64,000 nucleotides of DNA from Pseudomonas fluorescens (GTDB lineage: Bacteria; Pseudomonadota; Gammaproteobacteria; Pseudomonadales; Pseudomonadaceae): positions 104,028 through 168,027 of the forward strand of contig NZ_CABVHJ010000015.1 of assembly GCF_902497745.1 (NCBI RefSeq). Reading direction: 5' to 3'. The notes under the pieces were generated by a model, which saw nothing but the letters and a program-made list of their open reading frames with translations, ran no database searches and had not been told where the DNA came from. How positions within the stretch are numbered: the first letter of the stretch is position 1; each line of letters begins with the position of its first letter. Below, in pieces: positions 8,262 to 16,474 of this stretch. The translations under genes and the position numbers were made by a program.

Positions 8262-9113
8262 TTAGCGACCGCGAACGGCTTGTTCCAGCTCGGCAAAGCT
8301 TGGACGGTGGGCCGGGTACAGCACCTTGCGACCGAACTCGACCGCCAGCGACGGCGGCATGCCGGAAGCCGAAGCCACCAGCGAGGCCTTGATGGCTTCG
8401 TAGACGTTCAGCTCTTCCTTGGCGTCGTGGGCCAGGGAATGCGCCAACGGGCCGAAGAAACCGTATGCCGCGAGAATACCGAAGAAAGTACCCACCAGTG
8501 CCGCACCCACGTGCAGACCGATGGACTTCTGGTCACCTTCACCCAGCGAGGCCATCGTCACCACGATACCGAGTACCGCCGCGACGATACCGAAACCGGG
8601 CATGGCGTCGGCGATGCCGTTCACCGCGTGGGATGGATGCTCGAGGTCTTCCTTGAGGCTGTACAACTCCATGTCGAACAAGCCTTCCAGCTCGTGCGGG
8701 GCCATGTTGCCGGAAGACATGATGCGCAGGTAATCGCAGATGAACGCGGTCATGCGCTCGTCTTTGAGCACGGCCGGGTACTTGGCGAAAATCGGGCTCG
8801 CGGCAGCGTCTTCGATGTCGCCTTCGATGGCCATCATGCCTTCGCGGCGGCTCTTGTTGAGGATCTCGTAGATCAGGCCGAGCACTTCCAGATAGAACGT
8901 GTGGCTGAAGCGCGAACTGAACATGCTCAGAGATTTCTTGAGCACGTGCATCGTCATGTAACCGGGGTTGGCCTGCAGGAATGCACCGAGTGCAGCACCA
9001 CCGATGATCAACACCTCGAAAGGCTGGATCAGGGCGGCAATCTTGCCGTGGGAGAGCACGTATCCGCCGAGCACGCTCGCGAATACGACGATGATGCCGA
9101 TAATTTTAGCCAT
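8262..9113 (-). CDS. motA: Flagellar motor stator protein MotA
   Basis: MotA, 283 residues, four membrane helices, the cytoplasm-facing half of the proton-driven stator that pushes on FliG. Seen: MAKIIGIIVVFASVLGGYVLSHG at the N-terminus (first helix) and MPGFGIVAAVLGIVVTM with the conserved prolines of the third helix (about 170). The start is the ATG at 9113; a longer frame back to 9191 would add residues not seen in MotA proteins and would run through the promoter at 9182-9208. It is the first gene of motAB. Confidence 0.96.
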   Translation of the reverse strand: MAKIIGIIVVFASVLGGYVLSHGKIAALIQPFEVLIIGGAALGAFLQANPGYMTMHVLKKSLSMFSSRFSHTFYLEVLGLIYEILNKSRREGMMAIEGDIEDAAASPIFAKYPAVLKDERMTAFICDYLRIMSSGNMAPHELEGLFDMELYSLKEDLEHPSHAVNGIADAMPGFGIVAAVLGIVVTMASLGEGDQKSIGLHVGAALVGTFFGILAAYGFFGPLAHSLAHDAKEELNVYEAIKASLVASASGMPPSLAVEFGRKVLYPAHRPSFAELEQAVRGR

Positions 9114-9181
9114 AGGTAGAAAGTACTTACTTAAGTCGGGTTCAAGGTCATATTCGGAAGTTAAAAAATCTCTTCTTCTAC

Positions 9182-9208
9182 TTATCGGCAAAACTGCGCC
9201 AGACTATA
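9182..9208 (-). promoter_or_regulatory. FliA (sigma-28) promoter of motAB
   Basis: On the minus strand: TATA, exactly 15 bases, then GCCGATAA. The -10 is a perfect match to the flagellar sigma-28 consensus with the expected spacing from a TAAA-like -35. Transcription would start near 9175, leaving a leader of about 60 nt before motA. This places motAB among the late flagellar genes. Confidence 0.85.
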
Positions 9209-9279
9209 GCCAGTTCAGGCGAAAAGCCAATTTAGCCCATGCCGGGCGCGTCTACAGTCAGTGAAGATCCCGTCCAGAC

Positions 9280-10818
9280 ATGGCTAATGAAACGAACGTC
9301 CCACACGCAAAACCGACCACCCTCGACGGCTGGGTAAAGTTGCTCGATGGCGTGCGACTGCCCGTCCCGCAAGAGGCTCACGACAAAGTCTGCCGCGCGA
9401 TCCGTGACAATCGCAGCTCGCTGCGCGACATCGCCGACCTGATGCAGGACAGCCCGGCACTGGCCTTGAGCATCATCCGTGAGGCGAATCGTCACACCCA
9501 CGGCACCATGGCCACGCCAGCGGAAAACCTCGAGGTGGCGATCAATCGTCTGGGCCTTGCCCGTACCGAAGAACTGCTGGCGCGGTTGCCTGCAGAACCG
9601 CAGATGCAAATCCCCAAGGCCCTGCGTCAACTGCAAATGATCAGCCAGCACGCGACGCAACAGGCCAACGGTTTTTTCGCCAGTCGCCTGGCGCGGCTCT
9701 GGCAGGACATTCATTGGGGCAGCCTGCTGTTTCTGTCGCCGCTGTGGCCGTTGGCGCTGACGTATCCGCAATTGCTTGAAGAGTGGGAGCTGCGGGTTAT
9801 CCATAAGGGCGAATCGGCCCGCGTGGTCGAGAAGCAATTGTTCGGCGTGCGTCTGCTGAAAATCGCCGAAGCGCTGGTGCAAGTCTGGCACCTGCCGATC
9901 TGGGTGCAGCAGGGCTACAAGCTGTTGCTCAGTGAGCAGCGCGAACTGGTGAAAGTGTTGCGTATTGCTCGCGACAGCGAGCATCCGCTGCGCCAGCAGA
10001 ATCGCCTCGACGATGACCCGACCCTGCGCCGCTGGCTCAATCAACCGGCCAACACCGTGCTGCTGGCCAATGGTCTGGCGCTGTCGGCGCAACAGGCCTG
10101 GGACAGTCCGCACAGCGAACGCTGGCAATACCTGACCAGCCTTTATCTGCAAATCTCGATGGACGAGGTGCAACAACAGTTGCACCAGCAAGCCGCCAAC
10201 AGCGCGCGCCATCATGCGATGCCGGACTTGTGGCATCCGGCGGTCTCGTTGTTGTGGCCATTGGGCACTCGTCGTTTGCCGGCCGGCATGCTGCCCGCCG
10301 CCGCGCCAAGCGCTGAAGACCTGGGCCTGTGGCGCAAGCAATGTGCCGAACTGCTCGCCGAACCGAGCCGCTTCACCAATGCCATGAGCCTGACCGTCGC
10401 CGCCCGTGATGCGCTGGTTGCCAGCGGCATGCGCCGGGTGATGATTCTGATGGCAGACCGTACGCAGTCCAATCTGCGCGTGAATCAAACCGCCGGCCTG
10501 CCGAAAGAAGCGGCGGCGCTGAATTTTGTCGTCAGCCAGAGCAGCGTGCTGCAAAGATTGCTGGCGCAACAGGCGCAGGTACGGATCACCCCGGAGAACA
10601 ACGCGCAGTTCTCCGCCCTGCTGCCGCCGGGCCTGCGCACGCTGTTTCGTGGCGAGCACCTGTTCCTGCGCTCTCTGGTCAACAATGGCCGGGTGATCAT
10701 GATCGTCGTCGCCGATCAGGGCGGCGGACCGTTCGCCGACATCACCGTGCAAGCCTTTGGCAAAACCGCGCAGTGCATCGAAAAGGCCCTGCACAGCTTT
10801 AGCAGCCGTGCCCGATGA
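9280..10818 (+). CDS. HDOD domain signalling protein
   Basis: A 512-residue cytoplasmic protein. The N-terminal 200 residues fit the HDOD domain (a degenerate HD-type output domain): LLDGVRLPVPQEAHDKV, LMQDSPALALSIIREAN and AINRLGLARTEELLARLP. The C-terminal 150 residues (VMILMADRTQSNLRVN; VIMIVVADQGGGPF) read like a GAF-type sensor domain. HDOD proteins in gamma-proteobacteria are linked to motility and nucleotide-second-messenger pathways, but no activity can be assigned. It is divergent from motAB, across the sigma-28 promoter region. Confidence 0.85.
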   Translation: MANETNVPHAKPTTLDGWVKLLDGVRLPVPQEAHDKVCRAIRDNRSSLRDIADLMQDSPALALSIIREANRHTHGTMATPAENLEVAINRLGLARTEELLARLPAEPQMQIPKALRQLQMISQHATQQANGFFASRLARLWQDIHWGSLLFLSPLWPLALTYPQLLEEWELRVIHKGESARVVEKQLFGVRLLKIAEALVQVWHLPIWVQQGYKLLLSEQRELVKVLRIARDSEHPLRQQNRLDDDPTLRRWLNQPANTVLLANGLALSAQQAWDSPHSERWQYLTSLYLQISMDEVQQQLHQQAANSARHHAMPDLWHPAVSLLWPLGTRRLPAGMLPAAAPSAEDLGLWRKQCAELLAEPSRFTNAMSLTVAARDALVASGMRRVMILMADRTQSNLRVNQTAGLPKEAAALNFVVSQSSVLQRLLAQQAQVRITPENNAQFSALLPPGLRTLFRGEHLFLRSLVNNGRVIMIVVADQGGGPFADITVQAFGKTAQCIEKALHSFSSRAR

Positions 10819-10860
10819 GGCTGCGTTACAATCCCCCCCTTTGTGCTCTGGAGACCTCAC

Positions 10861-11676
10861 ATGTCTGACTTCTCTGGCTTGCCGCTCGTCATCGAGCCGA
10901 GCGATTTGCTCCCGCGTCTCGATTCCCCTGAACTGATTCTGGTGGATCTGACCAGCGCTGCCCGCTACACCGAAGGTCATCTGCCCGGCGCACGCTTTGT
11001 CGACCCGAAACGCACTCAGCTCGGCCAGCCGCCGGCGCCGGGCCTGCTGCCGGCGAAAGCTGATCTGGAGGCGCTGTTCGGTGAATTGGGCCATCGCAAA
11101 GACGCGGTCTACGTTGTTTACGATGATGAGGGCGGCGGCTGGGCCGGGCGTTTCATCTGGCTGCTCGACGTGATCGGTCACGACAAGTACCACTATATAG
11201 ACGGTGGTCTTCCAGCGTGGCTGGCGGATGGCATGCCGATGTCGATCCAGGTTCCGCCAATTGTCGGTGGGCCGCTGGCATTGACCCTGCACGAAGAGCC
11301 GACCGCCACGCGCGAATACCTGCAAAGCCGTCTCGGCGCCGCCGATCTGGCGATCTGGGATGCGCGCGGGCCGCTGGAATACTCCGGCGAGAAAGTACTG
11401 GCCGCCAAGGCCGGGCACATCCCCGGCGCGGTCAATTTCGAATGGACTGCCGGCATGGACAAGGCTCGTCAGTTGCGCATTCGCACAGACATGCCGCAGA
11501 TCCTCGAAGACCTCGGGATCACCAAGGACAAAGAAATCATTACCCACTGCCAGACCCATCACCGGTCGGGCTTCACTTATCTGGTGGCCAAGTCCCTCGG
11601 TTATCCGCGGGTCAAAGGCTACGCCGGTTCCTGGGGCGAATGGGGCAACCACCCTGACACGCCAGTCGAGATTTAA
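10861..11676 (+). CDS. rhdA: Thiosulfate sulfurtransferase (rhodanese)
   Basis: A two-domain rhodanese of 271 residues moving sulfane sulfur from thiosulfate to cyanide or other acceptors. The inactive N-terminal domain contains YVVYDDEGGGWAGR. The C-terminal domain has the active-site loop CQTHHR with Cys at residue 230, the same position and loop as in Azotobacter vinelandii RhdA. The start is the ATG at 10861 with GGAGA 8 bp upstream; an upstream alternative start adds only six residues. It is followed 19 bp later by psd. Confidence 0.95.
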   Translation: MSDFSGLPLVIEPSDLLPRLDSPELILVDLTSAARYTEGHLPGARFVDPKRTQLGQPPAPGLLPAKADLEALFGELGHRKDAVYVVYDDEGGGWAGRFIWLLDVIGHDKYHYIDGGLPAWLADGMPMSIQVPPIVGGPLALTLHEEPTATREYLQSRLGAADLAIWDARGPLEYSGEKVLAAKAGHIPGAVNFEWTAGMDKARQLRIRTDMPQILEDLGITKDKEIITHCQTHHRSGFTYLVAKSLGYPRVKGYAGSWGEWGNHPDTPVEI

Positions 11677-11695
11677 GGTTTTTTAAGGACAACCA

Positions 11696-12556
11696 ATGAA
11701 AGAGCGTCTGTTTATCCTCAGCCAGTACCTGCTGCCTCATCACCTGCTGTCGCGCCTGGCTGGCTGCGTTGCCGAATGCCGCGTGCGCTGGTTCAAGAAT
11801 GCCTTCACCCAGTGGTTCGCCAAGCGCTACCAGGTGGACATGTCGCAAGCGCTGGTCGAAGACCTGACCGCTTACGAGCACTTCAACGCCTTCTTCACTC
11901 GAGCCCTGAAAGACGGCGCGCGTCCGCTGGACGAAACCCCGGGCGCGATCCTCAGCCCGGCCGACGGCGCGGTCAGCCAGCTCGGCCCGATCGAACACGG
12001 TCGCGTGTTCCAGGCCAAGGGCCACAGCTTCAGCGTGCTCGAACTGCTCGGCGGTGATGCGGCCAACGCCGCGCCGTTCATGGGCGGCGACTTCGCCACC
12101 ATCTACCTGTCGCCGAAGGACTACCACCGCGTGCACATGCCGCTGGCCGGCACCCTGCGCGAAATGGTCTACATCCCGGGCCGGATCTTCTCGGTGAATC
12201 AAACCACCGCGGAAAACGTGCCGGAGCTGTTCGCCCGCAACGAGCGCGTGGCGTGCATCTTCGACACCGAGCGCGGCCCGATGGCGGTGGTACTGGTGGG
12301 CGCGATGATCGTCGCTTCGATCGAAACCGTATGGGCCGGTCTGGTCACCCCACCGAAGCGCGAACTGAAAACCTTCCGCTACGACGAAGCCGCCCGTGCG
12401 CCTATCCATCTGGAAAAAGGTGCCGAACTGGGGCGCTTCAAGCTGGGTTCGACCGCGATCGTGCTGTTCGGGCCGGATCAGGTGAAGTGGGCTGAAGAAC
12501 TGGTCGCGGGTTCGCCAGTGCAGATGGGCCAAGGCCTGGCACTGCCAAAAGCCTGA
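11696..12556 (+). CDS. psd: Phosphatidylserine decarboxylase proenzyme
   Basis: Psd, 286 residues, makes phosphatidylethanolamine at the inner membrane. It is an autocleaving pyruvoyl enzyme: the LGST motif at residues 250-253 predicts cleavage before Ser252 to form the alpha-chain pyruvoyl group. Other family marks are SPADGAVSQLG (about 84) and DYHRVHMP (about 142). Length is normal. The start ATG has an AAGGA ribosome binding site. Co-directional with rhdA. An inverted repeat without a U-tract follows. Confidence 0.96.
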   Translation: MKERLFILSQYLLPHHLLSRLAGCVAECRVRWFKNAFTQWFAKRYQVDMSQALVEDLTAYEHFNAFFTRALKDGARPLDETPGAILSPADGAVSQLGPIEHGRVFQAKGHSFSVLELLGGDAANAAPFMGGDFATIYLSPKDYHRVHMPLAGTLREMVYIPGRIFSVNQTTAENVPELFARNERVACIFDTERGPMAVVLVGAMIVASIETVWAGLVTPPKRELKTFRYDEAARAPIHLEKGAELGRFKLGSTAIVLFGPDQVKWAEELVAGSPVQMGQGLALPKA

Positions 12557-12571
12557 ATGCTGTGAGCCACT

Positions 12572-12607
12572 GATCCGCCCGTTCGCACGTCTGCGAAAGG
12601 GCGGATT
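12572..12607. terminator. Inverted repeat between psd and the lectin gene
   Basis: GATCCGCCC-(g)-TTCGCA ... TGCGAA-(a)-GGGCGGATT forms a long, slightly bulged stem between the convergent psd and lectin genes. No T-run follows on either side, so termination here would be weak or factor-assisted. Confidence 0.5.
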
Positions 12608-12623
12608 CAACTCGGTGGCGCCG

Positions 12624-13025
12624 TTACTCTATCTGCCCACGAAAGCCGATCGGGCCTTCGTTGACATAGGTATTGGTGCCGCTGAGGTTTTTCCCGCCAT
12701 CACTGGACGTGACGCTCAACGCGATAACGTTCTGATTGTCCCGGCCGCCAATCACCCACTTGCCGCCCGGATGCCATGGGGCATCATTGCCACCCCACTG
12801 ATTCTCGACGTTGTACTGGTTCTGACCGGTGCGTTGCGCCTTGAAGCCAATGGGACCTTCCCCGGCATAGGTCATGGTGCCGGTGAACGTTTTGCCGTCA
12901 TCGCGCGAATTGATCTCGATAGCGACGACATTCTGGTTGTCCCGCCCGCCGAGTACCCAGGTTCCACCCGGATGCCACGGCGCCGAACTGCCACCCCATT
13001 GATTTGCCACTGCATATTTAGACAT
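12624..13025 (-). CDS. OAA-family high-mannose lectin (PFA-like)
   Basis: A 133-residue protein made of two about 67-residue repeats, each with NQWGG..APWHPGG.W..GGRDNQNV and ending EGPIGF. This is the Oscillatoria agardhii agglutinin family, whose P. fluorescens member (PFA) folds as one beta-barrel with two binding sites for the branched core of high-mannose glycans. With the start at 13025, the known binding residues fall at family numbering: Trp10/Gly11, Arg28, Glu56, Trp77/Gly78, Arg95 and Glu123 are all present. There is no signal peptide. The start is the ATG at 13025 with AAGGAG 9 bp upstream; the ATG at 13034 abuts that SD and is too close. Confidence 0.95.
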   Translation of the reverse strand: MSKYAVANQWGGSSAPWHPGGTWVLGGRDNQNVVAIEINSRDDGKTFTGTMTYAGEGPIGFKAQRTGQNQYNVENQWGGNDAPWHPGGKWVIGGRDNQNVIALSVTSSDGGKNLSGTNTYVNEGPIGFRGQIE

Positions 13026-13221
13026 GAACCTCATCTCCTTGAAGTTTCGGGAGACCTGCCCGAGGTTGACGGCAGGCCGTGCAACCGTGCGTTTCCGATC
13101 GCACGCCTGAGAGACTAGTAGGGCTCACGAACTGGCATCCGGCCAGCAGACCAGCGGTCAAAAAACTTGACGCTATCCGGCGAAACAGGCCACAGCTGCT
13201 AGAGTTTTGGGCATTGCCCAT
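13018..13221 (-). CDS. Possible small lipoprotein reading frame upstream of the lectin
   Basis: A 67-residue frame from an ATG at 13221 that ends overlapping the lectin start by 8 bp. Residues 14-29 read FRRIASSFLTAGLLAGC, a plausible lipoprotein signal with an LAGC lipobox, and a CTAC pair follows later. The ribosome binding site is weak (GGCGGCGAA) and the C-terminal half has no recognisable features. It could be a real leader peptide translated into the lectin gene, or chance in a GC-rich divergent promoter region. Confidence 0.25.
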   Translation of the reverse strand: MGNAQNSSSCGLFRRIASSFLTAGLLAGCQFVSPTSLSGVRSETHGCTACRQPRAGLPKLQGDEVHV

Positions 13222-13245
13222 TTCGCCGCCGGAGCCATTTACGGC

Positions 13246-14997
13246 ATGAGTGAGTCTCGCCCGCAACCTTCTCTGAGCACCCCGACCCCAACGCAAACGC
13301 GCCTGTCGTTTTGCGACGCCACCCCACGCGACCTAAAGCGCTGGATTGCCGACCTGCCCAAGGCCAATATCGGCGAAACCGCCCGCCTGCTTTATCAAGG
13401 CCTGGGCGAACTCAACCAATTGCTTACGCCCAGCGACAACCGCCTCAACCTGCTGGAGCTGCTGCGCCCCGAGGTATATTTCGTCTGCCAGCATCTTGAG
13501 CGACATTTCCTGCATCAGGCGATCATGCTCGACGAGCGTTCGCGCAAGATCAGCAATCTGTGCCAAGCCCTGCAAAGCCACTTGGCGATCGGTTACAAAC
13601 AGATCGTTCTGCGGATCGCGCCAAAGTACAGCAAGGATCGTGCAGCGCTGGTCGGTTTGGCTTTGCAACGGGCGGCGCATGCGTTGAAGGGACAGCTGGT
13701 TCGCGCCACCCAGCTGTACAGTTCGCCGCCGGAGCATCTGTGGTTTGAATTGCATCAGCTCTATCGCACAGCGTGTGAGTTGCAGCTGCAACAGCGGCGC
13801 GTGCATGACGATCTGGCCAGCCTGACCACAGAGTTGAGCCTTGAACAGACCTACATCGCCGCCCTGCTCCTGGGCAGCGCGCGCTGCAATCAACTGCGCC
13901 AGAACCAGATCGCCCGGCTCGCCGAAGTGCTTGAACCCTGGAGCGCCCAGCTCAAGCTGCACCCCGGCAGTCCCGACGACGGCTTGTTTGCGGTCAGCGC
14001 CGAACTCGATGTCGGGCCGCGCTACCGCAGCATGTTTCGCAGCGAGCAACGCGCCGGTCTGCTTGGCTTTGACCCGCAACCGCTGGTGAACACCCTAGAA
14101 GCGCATTTGCTGCATCAGGACACCTCCAGGCCCCTGCCCGTCCCGACCGGCCTGAGTTTCGACACGCTGCAACATTTACATGCAACGTGGGGCGAAGCGG
14201 CCGAGCGCAGTTTTCAGCGCACCGTCGGCCAGGGCAATCTGACCGTGTGCGTGGGCATGAGCGCCCTGCACTTCTACCTCGGCGGCGAACGCAGCTTCAG
14301 CGACATGCTCAAACATCCCGGCGCCCGCGCAGCGAATTTCAGCAACGCCGTGGCCAAAGGTGAAAAGGACAGCTGGAGCCAGGCGTTCGACGCAGCACCG
14401 CAAAATAACGAGCAGTTTTTGCCCTACGAAGAAATCCAGTACGACCATCTCATCGAAGACGAAAGCAGCGCCGACGCTGCGCCGCACTATCCGACTTACG
14501 CATTGCCAGTGATCAATCACAGCCCCGGCGGTTACTGCCTGGCGTGGCCAAATGAAGTGCCAGCCGAATTGCAGGCCGGAGAAATGCTCGGGATTCAGGA
14601 CAGTGTCAGTCAGGGCTGGAGCATCGCGGTGATTCGCTGGATCCGCCAGGTACGCGGGGGTGGCACACAAATGGGCATTGAACTGGTGGCGCCGCACGCC
14701 CAGCCCTGCGGTTTGCAACTGGTGCGTTCGCGGGAAGATCACAGCCAATATCTGCGCGGATTACTGTTACCGGAGATCAGTGCGATCGATGTGCCGGCGA
14801 CTCTGCTGGCACCGCGCCTGCCGTTTCAGGAGGGCAGCAAAGTGCTGATCAATACTCAGGGCGAAGAACACCGCGCCGGTCTGGATCGACGGGTGGCGAG
14901 TACGCATAGTTTCAATCAGTTTGCCTATCGCTCGCTGGAGGCCGCGCAGAATGGCGGGAGCGAGGAGGATTTTGATTCGTTGTGGAAATCGCTTTGA
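13246..14997 (+). CDS. Conserved protein of about 583 aa, possible PilZ-like C-terminus
   Basis: I recognise this only as the conserved Pseudomonas protein found beside serB/psd. The N-terminal 270 residues are strongly alpha-helical with Leu/Gln/Arg-rich amphipathic stretches and no membrane segment or signal. The C-terminal 130 residues contain PAELQAGEMLGIQDS...VIRWIRQ...TQMGIELVAP, which resembles the later strands of PilZ-type barrels, but the RxxxR/DxSxxG cyclic-di-GMP motif is not evident. The start is the ATG at 13246, with GGAG upstream; the longer frame from 13207 is less likely. Divergent from the lectin and convergent with serB. Confidence 0.75.
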   Translation: MSESRPQPSLSTPTPTQTRLSFCDATPRDLKRWIADLPKANIGETARLLYQGLGELNQLLTPSDNRLNLLELLRPEVYFVCQHLERHFLHQAIMLDERSRKISNLCQALQSHLAIGYKQIVLRIAPKYSKDRAALVGLALQRAAHALKGQLVRATQLYSSPPEHLWFELHQLYRTACELQLQQRRVHDDLASLTTELSLEQTYIAALLLGSARCNQLRQNQIARLAEVLEPWSAQLKLHPGSPDDGLFAVSAELDVGPRYRSMFRSEQRAGLLGFDPQPLVNTLEAHLLHQDTSRPLPVPTGLSFDTLQHLHATWGEAAERSFQRTVGQGNLTVCVGMSALHFYLGGERSFSDMLKHPGARAANFSNAVAKGEKDSWSQAFDAAPQNNEQFLPYEEIQYDHLIEDESSADAAPHYPTYALPVINHSPGGYCLAWPNEVPAELQAGEMLGIQDSVSQGWSIAVIRWIRQVRGGGTQMGIELVAPHAQPCGLQLVRSREDHSQYLRGLLLPEISAIDVPATLLAPRLPFQEGSKVLINTQGEEHRAGLDRRVASTHSFNQFAYRSLEAAQNGGSEEDFDSLWKSL

Positions 14998-15025
14998 GTG
15001 CTCACCGATAGTCCGGCGGCGTGGC

Positions 15026-15101
15026 CTTCGCGAGCAAGCTCGCTCCCGCAGGGATTGTGTGAACACACAGATCCAATGTGGGAGCTTGCCTGCAAGCGAT
15101 A
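15026..15101. repeat. REP pair between the conserved protein gene and serB
   Basis: TTCGCGAGCAAGCTCGCTCCCGCAG (15026-15050) and a degenerate inverted partner GTGGGAGCTTGCCTGCAAGCGATAAG (15078-15103) flank a short spacer. This is the typical Pseudomonas REP doublet at a convergent gene end. Confidence 0.8.
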
Positions 15102-15125
15102 AGGCCGGTTCAGGCAATGAAGATC

Positions 15126-16340
15126 TCAGAGCTGCCCATCACGATCGCGAAAGCCCAGCAGATACAGCACGCCATCCAGACCCAACGTCGAGATCGCCTG
15201 CTTCGCCGACTGTTTGACCAATGGCTTGGCGCGGAACGCCACGCCCAGCCCGGCAATTGCCAGCATCGGCAGATCATTCGCACCGTCGCCGACCGCGATG
15301 GTCTGCTCCAGACGCAAACCTTCCTTGTGCGCCAGCTCTTTCAACAGATCAGCCTTGCGCTGCGCATCGACAATCGGCTCGATCGCCACGCCGGTGCACT
15401 TGCCGTCGACCACTTCCAGCTCGTTGGCGAACACGTAGTCGATGCCGAGTTTGGCCTGCAATTGCTTGGCGAAATAGGTGAAGCCGCCGGACAGGATCGC
15501 GGTCTTGTAACCCAACCGCTTGAGTTCGGCGAACAGCGTTTCGGCGCCCTCGGTCAGACGCAGCGAGGCACCGATCGAATCCAGCACGCTGACATCCAGA
15601 CCTTTAAGCAAGGCCAGACGTTCTTTGAAGCTGGCGCGGAAATCCAGTTCGCCGGCCATGGCCCGCTCAGTGATTTCGGAGACTTGTTCGCCAACTCCGG
15701 CAGCCTTGGCCAGTTCGTCGATAACCTCGGCCTCGATCAGCGTCGAGTCCATATCGAACACCGCCAGACGACGGTTGCGACGGAACAGCGAATCTTCCTG
15801 GAAGGCGATGTCGACATTCAGCTCTTGGGCAACGCTAAGGAATTCGGCACGCAGCGCCTGCGGATCAGCCGCTTCGCCACGTACGGAGAACTCGATGCAG
15901 CCCTTGCCTTTGTCCGCCGGGGTGTCCAGCGGCATACGACCCGACAGACGGTCGATGTGATCGATGTTCAAGCCATATTTGGCGGTAATCGAGCTGACGG
16001 CCTGCAATTGGCCGGCGGTCACTTTGCGGGTCAGCAGGGTGACGATGTGGCGCTTCTTGCCCTGATTGCCCACCCATTGCTGGTAGTCCTCTTCGGACAC
16101 CGGGGTGAAGCGCACCTGCTGGTCGAGCTCGTAGCCCTTGAACAGGATATCCTTGAGCACGGATTTACCCTGCTCCGAATCGGGAATTTCAACCAGAATG
16201 CCGAACGACAGGGTGTCGTGAATAACGGCCTGACCGATGTCGAGAATGTTCACACCACCCTGTGCCAGAACACCGGTAATGGCTGCCGTCAGACCCGGAC
16301 GGTCGACTCCCGTGATGTTAATCAGGACGATTTCGCGCAA
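15126..16340 (-). CDS. serB: Phosphoserine phosphatase
   Basis: SerB, 404 residues, last step of serine synthesis. It is the long form with tandem N-terminal ACT-type regulatory domains (about 1-175, starting MREIVLINITGVDRPGL) and a C-terminal HAD phosphatase domain with DMDSTLIEAEV (about 201), SGGFTYF and GDGANDLPML. The start I favour is the TTG at 16340, which gives the standard N-terminus and has GGGGGTG 5 bp upstream; an in-frame TTG at 16355 would add five atypical residues. Divergent from the AhpA/Smp-family gene, an arrangement also seen at E. coli serB-smp. Confidence 0.95.
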   Translation of the reverse strand: MREIVLINITGVDRPGLTAAITGVLAQGGVNILDIGQAVIHDTLSFGILVEIPDSEQGKSVLKDILFKGYELDQQVRFTPVSEEDYQQWVGNQGKKRHIVTLLTRKVTAGQLQAVSSITAKYGLNIDHIDRLSGRMPLDTPADKGKGCIEFSVRGEAADPQALRAEFLSVAQELNVDIAFQEDSLFRRNRRLAVFDMDSTLIEAEVIDELAKAAGVGEQVSEITERAMAGELDFRASFKERLALLKGLDVSVLDSIGASLRLTEGAETLFAELKRLGYKTAILSGGFTYFAKQLQAKLGIDYVFANELEVVDGKCTGVAIEPIVDAQRKADLLKELAHKEGLRLEQTIAVGDGANDLPMLAIAGLGVAFRAKPLVKQSAKQAISTLGLDGVLYLLGFRDRDGQL

Positions 16341-16474
16341 CGCGCACCCCCGCAACTGGAAAAAAACCGCATTCTACCCACTTTCAGTGACCATCGGGCA
16401 CCGCGAGCGCTTTGCCGGTCTAGGGCCTGTCGCTATACTGCGCGTCAACTTCACGGACAAAAGAGCCGAGCTCA

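Noticed and set aside
7113..9119. 668-codon plus-strand frame opposite motBA
   Set aside because: Antisense shadow of real genes in GC-rich DNA; low-complexity Arg/Gln/His-rich translation with no family match.
9232..11652. 806-codon minus-strand frame opposite the HDOD and rhdA genes
   Set aside because: Spans two well-supported plus-strand genes and their gap; His/Gln/Arg-rich composition typical of complementary-strand reading.
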